From Streptomyces sp. NBC_00433 (lineage in GTDB: Bacteria; Actinomycetota; Actinomycetes; Streptomycetales; Streptomycetaceae): 64,000 nucleotides of DNA. Made by a program: the position numbers and the translations under genes. The notes below the pieces were generated by a model. The model saw nothing but the letters and a program-made list of their open reading frames with translations, made no database searches and had not been told where the DNA came from. Positions 1-8,307 of the stretch are shown here, piece by piece; positions within the stretch are counted from its first letter, which is position 1; every line of letters starts with the position of its first letter. Location: positions 2,046,001 to 2,110,000 of the forward strand of contig CP107926.1 in NCBI GenBank assembly GCA_036015235.1. Reading direction: 5' to 3'.

Positions 1-401
1 CTGATCCAGGTGGGCGGCCGGGAGCGGCCGCCGGCGGCGAGCCGGGTGGTGGTGGACGTCAGCCGCCCCGACGGGTGGACGGTCACCGTGTCGGGCCCTG
101 CGGGCAGCTGGTCGCAGGCGCTGAGCCCACGGCATGCCGAGCTGCTGTACGTGCTTGCGCTGCACCGGGCGGGCCGTTCGGCCGCGGAGCTGGCCGGCGA
201 CCTCTTCGGCGACCCGAGCCGTAGGTGACGGTGCGGGCGGAGCTGTCCCGGCTGCGCAGGAACCTGGCGGGGGTGCTCGCCCACCGGCCCTACCGTTTCG
301 CCGAGGCGGTGGAGGTCGAGCTGCTGCGCCCGGCCCGCGCCCTCGACCTGCTGCCGCATTCGGTGGCGCCCGCTGTGCCGGCCGGCCGCGCGGGCTGCTG
401 A
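1..401 (+). pseudogene. 3' end of a GAF-type HTH regulator, frameshifted
   Basis: The reading frame enters from the left edge and encodes the C-terminal DNA-binding part of a Streptomyces GAF-domain regulator ([30 protein letters not shown]). It stops at TGA 226-228, directly after DPSRR. A frame shifted by one base continues seamlessly from 225 as VTVRAELSRLRRNLAGVLAHRPYRF and ends at TGA 399-401. Family members read through this point as DPSRTVTVRAE, so one base appears to be missing near 222-224. This is either a real frameshift or a sequencing error. The GAF sensor part lies outside the window. The family assignment is by recognition; the frameshift is visible directly. Confidence 0.65.
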
Positions 402-469
402 CGCCGCCGTCTGCCGACCGGCGGGATCCGGCCACGGCGGCGGATCCGGCTCCGCTTAAGGTGGGCGCC

Positions 470-1042
470 ATGAGCACCGCCGTGACCACCTGGTCCCTCG
501 AACTGACCGCGCCGGGCGAGCTGCGGCCCGCGGCCGCCCCCGCGGCCGATTCCGGTGTCCGCATCGTGCGGGCCGAAGTCCCCTCACCGGACTTCGGGCG
601 CTTCCTCTACACGGCGGTGGGCGCGGACTGCTCGTGGCTCGACCGGCTGCCGTGGCCGCTCGACCGGTGGCGCGAGCTGTACGAGCGGCCCGGCACCGAG
701 CTGTGGGTGGCGTACGAGCACGGCAGCCCCGCCGGATATGTGGAGCTCGCCGGGCAGGACGAGTGTGTGGTGGAGATCGGGTACTTCGGGCTGCTGCCGG
801 ACTTCCGCGGCCGCGGGATCGGCGGCCACCTGCTGTCGTACGGCACCGCGCGGGCGTGGGACCTGGGCAGTCGCTGGGCGGAGCGGCCGGAGACCCGGCG
901 GGTGTGGGTGCACACCTGCTCGCTGGACGGGCCGTACGCGCTGGAGAACTACCGGCGGCGCGGTTTCCGGGTCTTCGACACGGTGACCGCGGTGCCGAGC
1001 GTGCGACCGCGGCGGCCGCTCGGAGCCGGAAGTGACGCATGA
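470..1042 (+). CDS. GNAT family N-acetyltransferase
   Basis: A 190-residue cytosolic acetyltransferase. The acetyl-CoA-binding motif A is visible as LLPDFRGRGIGGHLL at about residues 108-122 (R-G-x-G-I-G). It is preceded by the beta-strand VEIGYFGLL and followed by ALENYRRRGFRVFD, the usual motif B with a Tyr in the catalytic region. The ATG at 470 is chosen because AAGGTG lies about six bases upstream and because upstream in-frame codons look non-coding. The substrate cannot be predicted. It stands alone between a broken regulator and the sulfur locus, and its stop lies just ahead of the candidate sulfur promoter. Confidence 0.8.
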   Translation: MSTAVTTWSLELTAPGELRPAAAPAADSGVRIVRAEVPSPDFGRFLYTAVGADCSWLDRLPWPLDRWRELYERPGTELWVAYEHGSPAGYVELAGQDECVVEIGYFGLLPDFRGRGIGGHLLSYGTARAWDLGSRWAERPETRRVWVHTCSLDGPYALENYRRRGFRVFDTVTAVPSVRPRRPLGAGSDA

Positions 1043-1068
1043 CACAGTTTCTCACAATGTGAGATTAT
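1039..1068 (+). promoter_or_regulatory. Candidate promoter with palindromic operator for the sulfur assimilation operon
   Basis: CTCACAATGTGAG at 1051-1063 is a perfect 6-1-6 palindrome. It sits between a possible -35 (ATGACA, 1039-1044) and a possible -10 (GATTAT, 1063-1068) spaced 18 bp apart. The site is about 60 bp upstream of the leader peptide. A palindrome in the promoter spacer is a typical repressor or MerR/Rrf2-type operator position. The binding protein is unknown. The palindrome is seen directly; the promoter assignment is inferred. Confidence 0.4.
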
Positions 1069-1127
1069 CTGGTCCACATGATGGATAGCGGTGGACTCGC
1101 CCGAGACCTGCATGCCACGCTTTCGTC

Positions 1128-1211
1128 ATGTCACGCACTGGAATCGCCTTGGTAGGTCGGCCGCACGTCGACTTCTGCCGCGTGTCCAGCGCCATCTGTC
1201 CGGCGGGCTGA
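1128..1211 (+). CDS. Short Cys-containing leader peptide of the sulfur operon
   Basis: A 27-codon frame, starting MSRTGIALVGRP and ending HVDFCRVSSAICPAG, matches the actinobacterial 'putative leader peptide' family that precedes sulfur-assimilation genes. Two Cys codons lie at residues 17 and 24, close to the stop. This fits regulation by translation through Cys codons when cysteine is scarce. It ends 162 bases before the sulfite reductase start. No strong Shine-Dalgarno sequence precedes the ATG at 1128. A TTG at 1149 with GGAA upstream is an alternative start that would keep both Cys residues. The cysteine-responsive role is inference from family knowledge. Confidence 0.65.
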   Translation: MSRTGIALVGRPHVDFCRVSSAICPAG

Positions 1212-1373
1212 CCGCACAGCGCACCGCTCCGCCATCCCCGTCGTCGTGGATGCACGGGAGTTCCCCATGTGTTCCGTCGCCGGCCTGTACCGCCGCTCTG
1301 CGTTTCCCCAGGCCACAGGGTACTTCCGCGCCGTCATCGACCGTATTCGAGCCTGCCAGAAGGACGCATCGCC

Positions 1374-3095
1374 ATGGCATCCAGCCCCGACACCCCCCAG
1401 CCGCAGGCAGGGGACACGCCCAGGACCGCCGCCCCCCGTCGCAAGACGTCCAGGCACCGCGGTGAAGGCCAGTGGGCCAAGGGCCACTTCACTCCGCTCA
1501 ACGCCAACGAGCAGACGAAGAAGGACGATGACGGACTCAATGTGCGGACGCGCATCGAGACGATCTACTCCAAGGCGGGCTTCGACTCCATCGACGGCGC
1601 CGACCTGCGCGGCCGGATGCGCTGGTGGGGGCTCTACACGCAGCGCCGCCCCGGCATCGACGGCGGCCGGACCGCGATCCTGGAGCCCGAGGAGCTGGAC
1701 GACCGCTACTTCATGATGCGGGTGCGCATCGACGGCGGCCGGCTGACAGTGGCGCAACTGCGGGTGATCGGCGAGATTTCGCAGGAGTTCGCCCGCGGCA
1801 CCGCCGACATCACCGACCGGCAGAACGTGCAGTACCACTGGATCCGCATCGAGGACGTGCCGGAGATCTGGCGCCGTCTCGAAGCGGTGGGCCTGTCCAC
1901 CACCGAGGCGTGCGGCGACACCCCGCGCACCATCCTCGGCTCCCCGGTGGCCGGCATCGCCGCGGACGAGATCATCGACGGCAGCCCGGCGATCGACGAG
2001 ATCAAGAGCCGCTACATCGGCAACAAGGAATTCTCCAACCTGCCGCGCAAGTTCAAGACCGCGGTCTCCGGATCGCCGCTGCTCGACGTGGTGCACGAGA
2101 TCAACGACGTGGCCTTCGTGGGCGTCCGGCACCCCGAGCACGGCCCCGGCTTCGACCTGTGGGTCGGCGGCGCGCTGTCCACCAACCCGCGGCTCGGCGA
2201 GCGGCTCGGCGCCTGGGTGCCGCTGGCCGAGGTGCCCGAGGTGTGGGCCGGCGTGGTGGGGATCTTCCGCGACTACGGCTACCGGCGGCTGCGCTCCCGC
2301 GCGCGGCTGAAGTTCCTGATGGCCGACTGGGGGCCGGAGAAGTTCCGCCAGGTGCTCCAGGACGAGTACCTGGAGCGCGAGCTGGTCGACGGCCCCGCTC
2401 CCGAGCTGCCGCAGGCGCAGTGGCGCGACCACATCGGGGTGCACCTGCAGAAGGACGGCCGCTACTACGTCGGCTTCGCCCCGCGGGTCGGCCGGATCGA
2501 CGGCACCACCCTGACGAAGATCGCCGAACTGGCCGCGGGCCACGGCTCGGACCGGCTGCGTACGACCACCGACCAGAAGATGCTGGTCCTGGACGTCGAG
2601 GAGTCCAAGGTCGAATCGCTGGTGTCCGGTCTCGAGTCGCTCGACCTCCAGGTCCGCCCGTCGCCCTTCCGGCGCGGCACGATGGCCTGCACCGGCATCG
2701 AGTTCTGCAAGCTGGCGATCGTCGAGACCAAGGCGCGCGGCGCGTCGCTGATCGACGAACTGGAGCGCAGGCTGCCGGACTTCGAGGAGCCGATCGCGAT
2801 CAACATCAACGGCTGCCCGAATTCCTGCGCCCGCATCCAGACCGCCGACATCGGGCTGAAGGGCCAGCTGGTCACCGGCCCCGACGGGCAGCAGACCGAG
2901 GGCTACCAGGTCCACCTGGGCGGCAGCCTCGGCCTCGAACCCGGCTTCGGCCGCAAGGTGCGCGGTCTGAAGGTCACCGCCGCCGAACTGCCCGACTACG
3001 TCGAGCGGGTGCTCTCCCGCTTCCAGGCCGAGCGCACCGACGGCGAGCGCTTCGCCCAGTGGGCGGCGCGGGCCTCGGAGGAGGCGCTGTCGTGA
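1374..3095 (+). CDS. sir: Ferredoxin-dependent sulfite reductase (nitrite/sulfite reductase family)
   Basis: A 573-residue cytosolic enzyme reducing sulfite to sulfide by six electrons, the last step of sulfate assimilation. Two ferredoxin-like half-domains and two catalytic domains are in the usual order. The siroheme/[4Fe-4S] ligands are the Cys pairs CTGIEFC (about C439 and C445) and NGCPNSC (about C481 and C485). Substrate-binding Arg/Lys stretches such as DITDRQNVQYHWI are present. The start at 1374 follows AGAAGGA by about nine bases. The gene overlaps the next small gene by four bases (GTGA), so the two are probably translationally coupled. The sirohydrochlorin chelatase gene later in this locus supports the siroheme requirement. 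Assimilatory nitrite reductase is the alternative, but the cysH/C/D/N context favours sulfite. Confidence 0.93.
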   Translation: MASSPDTPQPQAGDTPRTAAPRRKTSRHRGEGQWAKGHFTPLNANEQTKKDDDGLNVRTRIETIYSKAGFDSIDGADLRGRMRWWGLYTQRRPGIDGGRTAILEPEELDDRYFMMRVRIDGGRLTVAQLRVIGEISQEFARGTADITDRQNVQYHWIRIEDVPEIWRRLEAVGLSTTEACGDTPRTILGSPVAGIAADEIIDGSPAIDEIKSRYIGNKEFSNLPRKFKTAVSGSPLLDVVHEINDVAFVGVRHPEHGPGFDLWVGGALSTNPRLGERLGAWVPLAEVPEVWAGVVGIFRDYGYRRLRSRARLKFLMADWGPEKFRQVLQDEYLERELVDGPAPELPQAQWRDHIGVHLQKDGRYYVGFAPRVGRIDGTTLTKIAELAAGHGSDRLRTTTDQKMLVLDVEESKVESLVSGLESLDLQVRPSPFRRGTMACTGIEFCKLAIVETKARGASLIDELERRLPDFEEPIAININGCPNSCARIQTADIGLKGQLVTGPDGQQTEGYQVHLGGSLGLEPGFGRKVRGLKVTAAELPDYVERVLSRFQAERTDGERFAQWAARASEEALS

Positions 3096-3271
3096 GCGAG
3101 CGAGCCGCCCCGTTCTACTGCCCCTACTGCGGGGACGAGGATCTGCGTCCGTCCGAGGAAGGCCACGGCGCCTGGGAATGCCGGGCGTGCAGCCGCGCAT
3201 TCCAGTTGAAGTTCCTCGGGCTGCTGGCCAGGAGGCCGGCCGCCGACACCTCGCAGGGAGGCGCTTCGTGA
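3092..3271 (+). CDS. Small four-Cys zinc-ribbon protein of the sulfur operon
   Basis: A 59-residue protein with two CxxC pairs (FYCPYCGDED and ECRACSRAF), which should bind one Zn or Fe-S centre. Its GTG start overlaps the sulfite reductase stop, and its own stop overlaps the cysH start. This places it in strict co-translation between the two reductases of the pathway. In my recollection other Streptomyces carry an equivalent short gene in this position without an assigned role. A redox or assembly partner for sulfite or APS reductase is plausible but unproven. It is too short for confident family assignment. Confidence 0.8.
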   Translation: MSERAAPFYCPYCGDEDLRPSEEGHGAWECRACSRAFQLKFLGLLARRPAADTSQGGAS

Positions 3272-3972
3272 CCACCGCACCGTATACGGCACAGGACTTG
3301 CAGCAGCTCGCCGAGCAGGCGGGCCGCGACCTGGAGGAGGCGTCCGCGCTCGACATCCTGCGCTGGGCCGCCGACACCTTCGGGCCGCGCTTCTGCGTGA
3401 CCTCCTCCATGGAGGACGCCGTGGTGGCGCATCTCGCCTCGCGCGCGCTGCCCGGCGTGGACGTCGTCTTCCTCGACACCGGCTACCACTTCCCGGAGAC
3501 CATCGGCACCCGGGACGCGGTCGCGGCGGTGATGGACGTCAACGTCATCACCCTCACCCCGCGGCAGACCGTCGCCGAGCAGGACGCGCGGTACGGCGCC
3601 AAGCTGCACGACCGCGACCCCGACCTGTGCTGCGCGCTGCGCAAGGTCGCCCCGCTCGAAGAGGGCCTCACCGGCTACGACGCCTGGGCGACGGGCCTGC
3701 GCAGGGACGAGTCGCCGACCCGCGCGAACACCCCGGTCGTCGGCTGGGACGCCAAGCGGCAGAAGGTCAAGATCGCCCCGATCGCGCGCTGGTCGCAGGA
3801 GGACGTGGAGGCCTACGTCGCCGAGCACGGTGTGCTCACCAACCCGCTGCTGACGGACGGTTACGCGTCCGTGGGCTGCGCGCCCTGCACCCGCCGGGTG
3901 CTGGAGGGCGAGGACGCCCGCGCCGGTCGCTGGGCCGGTCTCGGCAAGACCGAGTGCGGTATCCACCAGTGA
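3268..3972 (+). CDS. cysH: Assimilatory APS/PAPS reductase
   Basis: A 234-residue enzyme reducing activated sulfate to sulfite with thioredoxin. It has an adenosine-binding PP-loop-type fold (CVTSSMEDAVVAHL) and the C-terminal KTECGIHQ with the catalytic Cys at about 230. It also carries the CC (121/122) and CxxC (204/207) ligands of a [4Fe-4S] cluster. These cluster Cys residues mark the bacterial APS-reducing type rather than the cluster-free PAPS reductase. The GTG start at 3268 overlaps the preceding small gene. The APS kinase gene follows 26 bases downstream. If this enzyme uses APS, the kinase would be needed for PAPS-dependent sulfotransferases rather than for assimilation. Confidence 0.93.
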   Translation: MTTAPYTAQDLQQLAEQAGRDLEEASALDILRWAADTFGPRFCVTSSMEDAVVAHLASRALPGVDVVFLDTGYHFPETIGTRDAVAAVMDVNVITLTPRQTVAEQDARYGAKLHDRDPDLCCALRKVAPLEEGLTGYDAWATGLRRDESPTRANTPVVGWDAKRQKVKIAPIARWSQEDVEAYVAEHGVLTNPLLTDGYASVGCAPCTRRVLEGEDARAGRWAGLGKTECGIHQ

Positions 3973-3998
3973 CGGCACCCCAGGAGCAGGAGACCCCG

Positions 3999-4538
3999 AT
4001 GACCACCGGCGCCACCGTATGGCTCACCGGGCTGCCGAGCGCGGGCAAGACCACCATCGCGACCGCGCTGGCGGACACCCTGCGGGCGGCCGGCAGCCGG
4101 GTCGAGGTGCTGGACGGCGACGAGATCCGCGAGTTCCTGTCCGCGGGCCTGGGCTTCAGCCGGCAGGACCGGGACACCAACGTGCAGCGGATCGGCTTCG
4201 TCGCCGAACTGCTGGCCTCCCACGGTGTGCTGGTGCTCGTGCCGGTCATCGCGCCCTACGCCGACAGCCGCGAGGCGGTGCGCAAGCGCCACCAGGCGCA
4301 GGGCACCGGATATGTCGAGGTCCACGTGGCCACCCCGGTCGACGTGTGCTCGGTGCGTGACGTGAAGGGCCTGTACGCACGGCAGGCCGCGGGTGAGCTG
4401 ACCGGCCTGACCGGGGTCGACGACCCGTACGAGGTCCCGGAGAACCCGGACCTGCGGATCGAGACGCAAGGCAGCACGGTGGAACAGTCCGCCGCAGCGG
4501 TGCACGCGCTGCTCGCCGAGAAGGGCCTCACCATATGA
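3999..4538 (+). CDS. cysC: Adenylyl-sulfate kinase
   Basis: A 179-residue kinase converting APS and ATP to PAPS. The P-loop GLPSAGKT (11-18) is near the N-terminus. It is followed by the APS-binding region DGDEIREFLSAGLGFSRQDRDTNVQRIG and the lid-region motif VKGLYARQAAGELTGLTGVDDPYE. The ATG at 3999 is preferred because GGAG lies about seven bases upstream; a GTG at 3969 overlapping the cysH stop would add ten residues. The stop overlaps the cysD start (ATGA), indicating coupling. Confidence 0.93.
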   Translation: MTTGATVWLTGLPSAGKTTIATALADTLRAAGSRVEVLDGDEIREFLSAGLGFSRQDRDTNVQRIGFVAELLASHGVLVLVPVIAPYADSREAVRKRHQAQGTGYVEVHVATPVDVCSVRDVKGLYARQAAGELTGLTGVDDPYEVPENPDLRIETQGSTVEQSAAAVHALLAEKGLTI

Positions 4539-5470
4539 CCGCGACCGTCACGCACCCCGAGCAGCGGGACAGCCCGTACGCGCTGACGCATCTGGACGCG
4601 CTGGAGTCGGAGGCGGTGCACATCTTCCGCGAGGTGGCGGGCGAGTTCGAGCGGCCGGTGATCCTCTTCTCCGGCGGCAAGGACTCGATCGTGATGCTGC
4701 ACCTGGCGCTCAAGGCGTTCGCGCCCGCGCCGGTGCCCTTCTCGCTGCTGCACGTGGACACCGGGCACAACTTCCCCGAGGTCCTCGACCTGCGCGACCG
4801 CACGGTCGCCGAGCACTCGCTGCGGCTGCACGTGGCCAAGGTGCAGGACTACATCGACGACGGGCGGCTGCGCGAGCGCCCCGACGGGCTGCGCAATCCG
4901 CTGCAGACGGTGCCGCTGACCGAGGGCATCCAGTCGCACCGCTTCGACGCGGTCTTCGGCGGCGGGCGGCGCGACGAGGAGAAGGCCAGGGCCAAGGAGC
5001 GGGTCTTCTCGCTGCGCGACGAGTTCTCCCAGTGGGACCCGCGCCGGCAGCGCCCCGAGCTGTGGCAGCTCTACAACGGCCGGCACGCGCCGGGCGAGCA
5101 CGTCCGGGTCTTCCCGCTGTCCAACTGGACCGAGCTGGACGTGTGGCAGTACATCGCCCGCGAGGAGATCGAGCTCCCCGACATCTACTTCGCGCACGAG
5201 CGCGAGGTCTTCAGCCGCAACGGCATGTGGCTGACCGCGGGCGAGTGGGGCGGCCCGAAGCCCGGTGAGCCGGTGCAGACCCGCGTGGTGCGCTACCGCA
5301 CGGTCGGCGACATGTCCTGCACCGGCGCGGTCGACTCCGCCGCGACCACGCTGGACGCGGTGATCACCGAGATCGCCGCGTCCCGGCTGACCGAACGGGG
5401 TGCCACCCGCGCCGACGACAAGATGTCGGAGGCGGCGATGGAAGACCGCAAGCGCGAGGGGTACTTCTAA
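4535..5470 (+). CDS. cysD: Sulfate adenylyltransferase small subunit
   Basis: A 311-residue catalytic subunit of heterodimeric ATP sulfurylase, which makes APS from sulfate and ATP. The PP-loop ATPase motif FSGGKDS is at residues 45-51. Further family blocks are HVDTGHNFPEVLDLRD, GGGRRDEEKARAKER and the C-terminal RKREGYF. It starts on the cysC stop (ATGA) and ends two bases before cysN, so the two ATP sulfurylase subunits are made together. Confidence 0.95.
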   Translation: MTATVTHPEQRDSPYALTHLDALESEAVHIFREVAGEFERPVILFSGGKDSIVMLHLALKAFAPAPVPFSLLHVDTGHNFPEVLDLRDRTVAEHSLRLHVAKVQDYIDDGRLRERPDGLRNPLQTVPLTEGIQSHRFDAVFGGGRRDEEKARAKERVFSLRDEFSQWDPRRQRPELWQLYNGRHAPGEHVRVFPLSNWTELDVWQYIAREEIELPDIYFAHEREVFSRNGMWLTAGEWGGPKPGEPVQTRVVRYRTVGDMSCTGAVDSAATTLDAVITEIAASRLTERGATRADDKMSEAAMEDRKREGYF

Positions 5471-5472
5471 CC

Positions 5473-6822
5473 ATGACCACCACGAGCCCGCTGACCGCCG
5501 AACAGCTGTCCGCGACCACCCTGCTGCGGTTCGCCACCGCGGGGTCGGTCGACGACGGGAAGTCCACCCTGGTGGGCCGGCTGCTGCACGACTCCAAGTC
5601 GGTGCTCAGCGACCAGCTGGAGGCCGTCGAGCGCGCGTCGCTCGGCCGCGGCCAGGAGGCGCCCGACCTCGCGCTGCTCACCGACGGCCTGCGGGCCGAG
5701 CGGGAGCAGGGCATCACCATCGACGTGGCGTACCGCTACTTCGCCACCACCCGCCGCCGCTTCATCCTGGCCGACACGCCCGGCCATGTGCAGTACACGC
5801 GGAACATGGTGACCGGGGCCTCGACAGCCGAGCTGGCCGTGGTGCTCGTGGACGCCCGCAACGGGGTGGTCGAGCAGACCCGCAGGCATGCCGCGGTCGC
5901 CGCGCTGCTGCGGGTGCCGCACGTGGTGCTCGCGGTCAACAAGATGGACCTGGTGGAATACGCCGAGCCGGTCTTCGCGTCCATCGCCAAGGAGTTCACC
6001 GCCTACGCGGCCTCGCTGGGCGTCCCGGAGATCACCGCGATCCCGATCTCGGCGCTGGCCGGGGACAACGTGGTGGAGCCGTCGGCGAACATGGACTGGT
6101 ACGGCGGCCCGACCGTGCTCGAACACCTGGAGACGGTCCCGGTCAGCCACGACCTGACCGGCTGCCCCGCGCGCTTCCCCGTGCAGTACGTGATCAGGCC
6201 GCAGACCGCGGAGCACCACGACTACCGCGGCTACGCGGGCCAGATCGCGTCCGGCCTGCTGCGGGTCGGCGAGCCGGTGACCGTACTGCCCTCGGGGCGT
6301 ACCACCACCATCGCCGGCATCGACGCGCTGGGCCGCCGCGTGGACACCGCGTGGGCGCCGCAGTCGGTCACCGTGCTGCTCGCCGACGACCTGGACGTCT
6401 CGCGCGGCGACCTGATCGCGCCGTCCGGCTCGGTGCCGGCGCTGACGCAGGACGTACGGGCCACGGTGGCCCACCTGCACGAGAGGCCGCTGCGGATCGG
6501 CGACCGGGTGCTGCTCAAGCACGCGACCCGTACGGTCAAGGCGATCGTCAAGGCGCTGCCCTACCGGATCGACCTGTCGCACGGCCTCGCGCACGAGAAC
6601 GAACCGGCGGCCCTGGAGGTCAACGACATCGGCGCGGTGCAGTTGCGCACCGCGGAGCCGCTGCCGATCGACGCCTACGCGATGACGCGGCTGACCGGGT
6701 CGTTCCTGCTGATCGACCCCGCGGACGGTACGACGCTGACCGCCGGTATGGCGGGCGAGGCGTTCGCGGAGCCCCCGTCGGCCGCCGGTGGCGCGGCCGA
6801 CGACGAGGGATGGGACTTCTGA
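5473..6822 (+). CDS. cysN: Sulfate adenylyltransferase GTPase subunit
   Basis: A 449-residue EF-Tu-like GTPase that drives ATP sulfurylase with CysD. Visible GTP-binding motifs are G1 GSVDDGKST (about 24-32), G3 DTPGHVQYTRNM (about 101) and G4 NKMD (about 156). Beta-barrel domains follow. There is no C-terminal APS kinase domain, which agrees with a separate cysC upstream. The C-terminus ends EGWDF as in Streptomyces homologues. It is probably the last gene of the tightly overlapping part of the operon: the next gene lies about 256 bases downstream. Confidence 0.95.
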   Translation: MTTTSPLTAEQLSATTLLRFATAGSVDDGKSTLVGRLLHDSKSVLSDQLEAVERASLGRGQEAPDLALLTDGLRAEREQGITIDVAYRYFATTRRRFILADTPGHVQYTRNMVTGASTAELAVVLVDARNGVVEQTRRHAAVAALLRVPHVVLAVNKMDLVEYAEPVFASIAKEFTAYAASLGVPEITAIPISALAGDNVVEPSANMDWYGGPTVLEHLETVPVSHDLTGCPARFPVQYVIRPQTAEHHDYRGYAGQIASGLLRVGEPVTVLPSGRTTTIAGIDALGRRVDTAWAPQSVTVLLADDLDVSRGDLIAPSGSVPALTQDVRATVAHLHERPLRIGDRVLLKHATRTVKAIVKALPYRIDLSHGLAHENEPAALEVNDIGAVQLRTAEPLPIDAYAMTRLTGSFLLIDPADGTTLTAGMAGEAFAEPPSAAGGAADDEGWDF

Positions 6823-7078
6823 TCATGGCTCAGGAAGCCTTCTCGGGATTTGCGAAGGAGGGCGGGCGCGTCGGCAGCGGCTCGCTCGGCTCGGGTACGG
6901 GCGGGGTCGCACGATGTGCGGGCTGAACCGTTCTACGGCGGTTCGCGGCGCAGCCGCGGCCGTCGGCGCACGCCCCTGTCGCGCTTCGCGCGCCCCGATG
7001 CTCCGCCTTCGAAGACCTGACGAACTTCCGGCCGCGCCCTAGCGCGCGACACGCCGGGCCTTACGAGAGGACACACCC
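6823..7078 (+). other. 256-bp gap between cysN and the sulfonate transporter genes
   Basis: No convincing gene is seen. A 33-codon frame from ATG 6825 to TGA 6926 is low-complexity Gly/Ser/Arg and has no clear ribosome site. The tail (7060-7078) carries AGAGGA, the likely ribosome-binding site of the next gene. The gap may hold a second promoter, but no consensus stands out. Confidence 0.4.
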
Positions 7079-8236
7079 GTGTCTGCGCAAGTCAGCCCTG
7101 CCACCCGCACCTTCGCACCGCGCCACAGACTCATCGCCGTGGCCGCCGCGCTCCCGCTGCTCTTCGGCGCACTCGCCGCCTGCGGCTACGGCTCCGACGA
7201 CAAGTCGGACGACTCCAACTCGACCGCCCCCGCGGCGGCGAGCGGTACCACCGGTACGACCGCCACCAAGCTCTCCGCCGACGAGGTGAAGATCGGCTAC
7301 TTCCCGAACCTGACCCACGCCACCGCTCTGGTCGGGCTCAAGGAGGGCTTCTTCCAGCAGGAGCTGGGCAGCACGAAGATCAAGGAAGCCACCTTCAACG
7401 CCGGTCCCGCCGAGATCGAGGCGCTGAACGCCGGGGCGATCGACATCGGCTGGATCGGCCCCTCCCCCGCGATCAACGGCTACACCAAGTCCGGCGGTTC
7501 CAACCTGAAGATCATCTCGGGTTCCGCCTCGGGCGGTGTGAAGCTGGTGGTCAACCCGGCGAAGATCAAGACCCTGGCGGACGTCAAGGGCAAGAAGATC
7601 GCCACCCCGCAGCTCGGCAACACGCAGGACGTGGCACTGCTGAACTGGATCAAGTCGCAGGGCTGGAAGGTCGACGCGCAGAGCGGCAAGGGCGACGTGT
7701 CGGTGGTGCGCACCGACAACAAGATCACCCCCGACGCGTACAAGAACGGCTCCATCGACGGTGCGTGGGTGCCGGAACCCACCGCCTCGAAGCTGGTCGC
7801 CGAGGGCGCCAAGGTGCTGCTGGACGAGGGCACGCTGTGGCCGAACAAGCAGTTCGTGATCACCAACGTGATCGTGTCGCAGAAGTTCCTGTCGGCTCAC
7901 CCCGACGTGGTCGAGGCCGTGCTGCGCGGCTCGGTGAAGACCAACGCGTGGATCAAGGCGAACTCCGACAAGGCCAAGGCCGACGCCAACGCCGAGTTGA
8001 AGGACCTGACGCAGAAGGCGCTGGCCCCGGCGGTCCTGGACCCGGCGTGGGCGTCGATCCAGGTGCTCGACGACCCGCTGGCCGCGACCGCCAAGACCGA
8101 GGCCGAACACGCGGTCTCCGCGGGCCTGCTCAAGGCGCCGAAGCTGGACGGCATCTACGACCTGACGCTGCTCAACAAGGTCCTCAAGGCCCAGGGGCAG
8201 CCGGCGGTCGACGCGGCGGGTCTCGGCACCCAGTGA
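7079..8236 (+). CDS. ssuA: ABC transporter substrate-binding lipoprotein, aliphatic sulfonate type
   Basis: A 385-residue exported lipoprotein. It has a basic N-terminus, a hydrophobic stretch (LIAVAAALPLLFGALAA) and a lipobox LAAC at about residue 37. A Ser/Thr-rich linker precedes a type-II binding fold of the SsuA/TauA/NMT1 class (VKIGYFPNLTHATALVGLKEGFF, GAIDIGWIGPSPAINGY). It should bind a sulfonate or sulfate ester outside the membrane. The GTG start follows AGAGGA. Its place directly after the cys genes, with an ATPase and permease behind it, supports sulfur rather than nitrate or taurine-only uptake; the exact ligand is inferred. Confidence 0.85.
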   Translation: MSAQVSPATRTFAPRHRLIAVAAALPLLFGALAACGYGSDDKSDDSNSTAPAAASGTTGTTATKLSADEVKIGYFPNLTHATALVGLKEGFFQQELGSTKIKEATFNAGPAEIEALNAGAIDIGWIGPSPAINGYTKSGGSNLKIISGSASGGVKLVVNPAKIKTLADVKGKKIATPQLGNTQDVALLNWIKSQGWKVDAQSGKGDVSVVRTDNKITPDAYKNGSIDGAWVPEPTASKLVAEGAKVLLDEGTLWPNKQFVITNVIVSQKFLSAHPDVVEAVLRGSVKTNAWIKANSDKAKADANAELKDLTQKALAPAVLDPAWASIQVLDDPLAATAKTEAEHAVSAGLLKAPKLDGIYDLTLLNKVLKAQGQPAVDAAGLGTQ

Positions 8237-8307
8237 CAGCGGCGCGGCAGGGCACACGGCAGCAACCGACCAGCTGATCCAACCGAGAACCCCAGGAGGT
8301 GACTTCC

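Noticed and set aside
1131..3479. 782-codon minus-strand frame across the sulfite reductase gene
   Set aside because: Arg/Ala/His-rich antisense shadow; the + strand shows siroheme ligands and operon structure.
6825..6926. 33-codon frame after cysN
   Set aside because: Low-complexity composition, no clear ribosome site, no recognisable relative.
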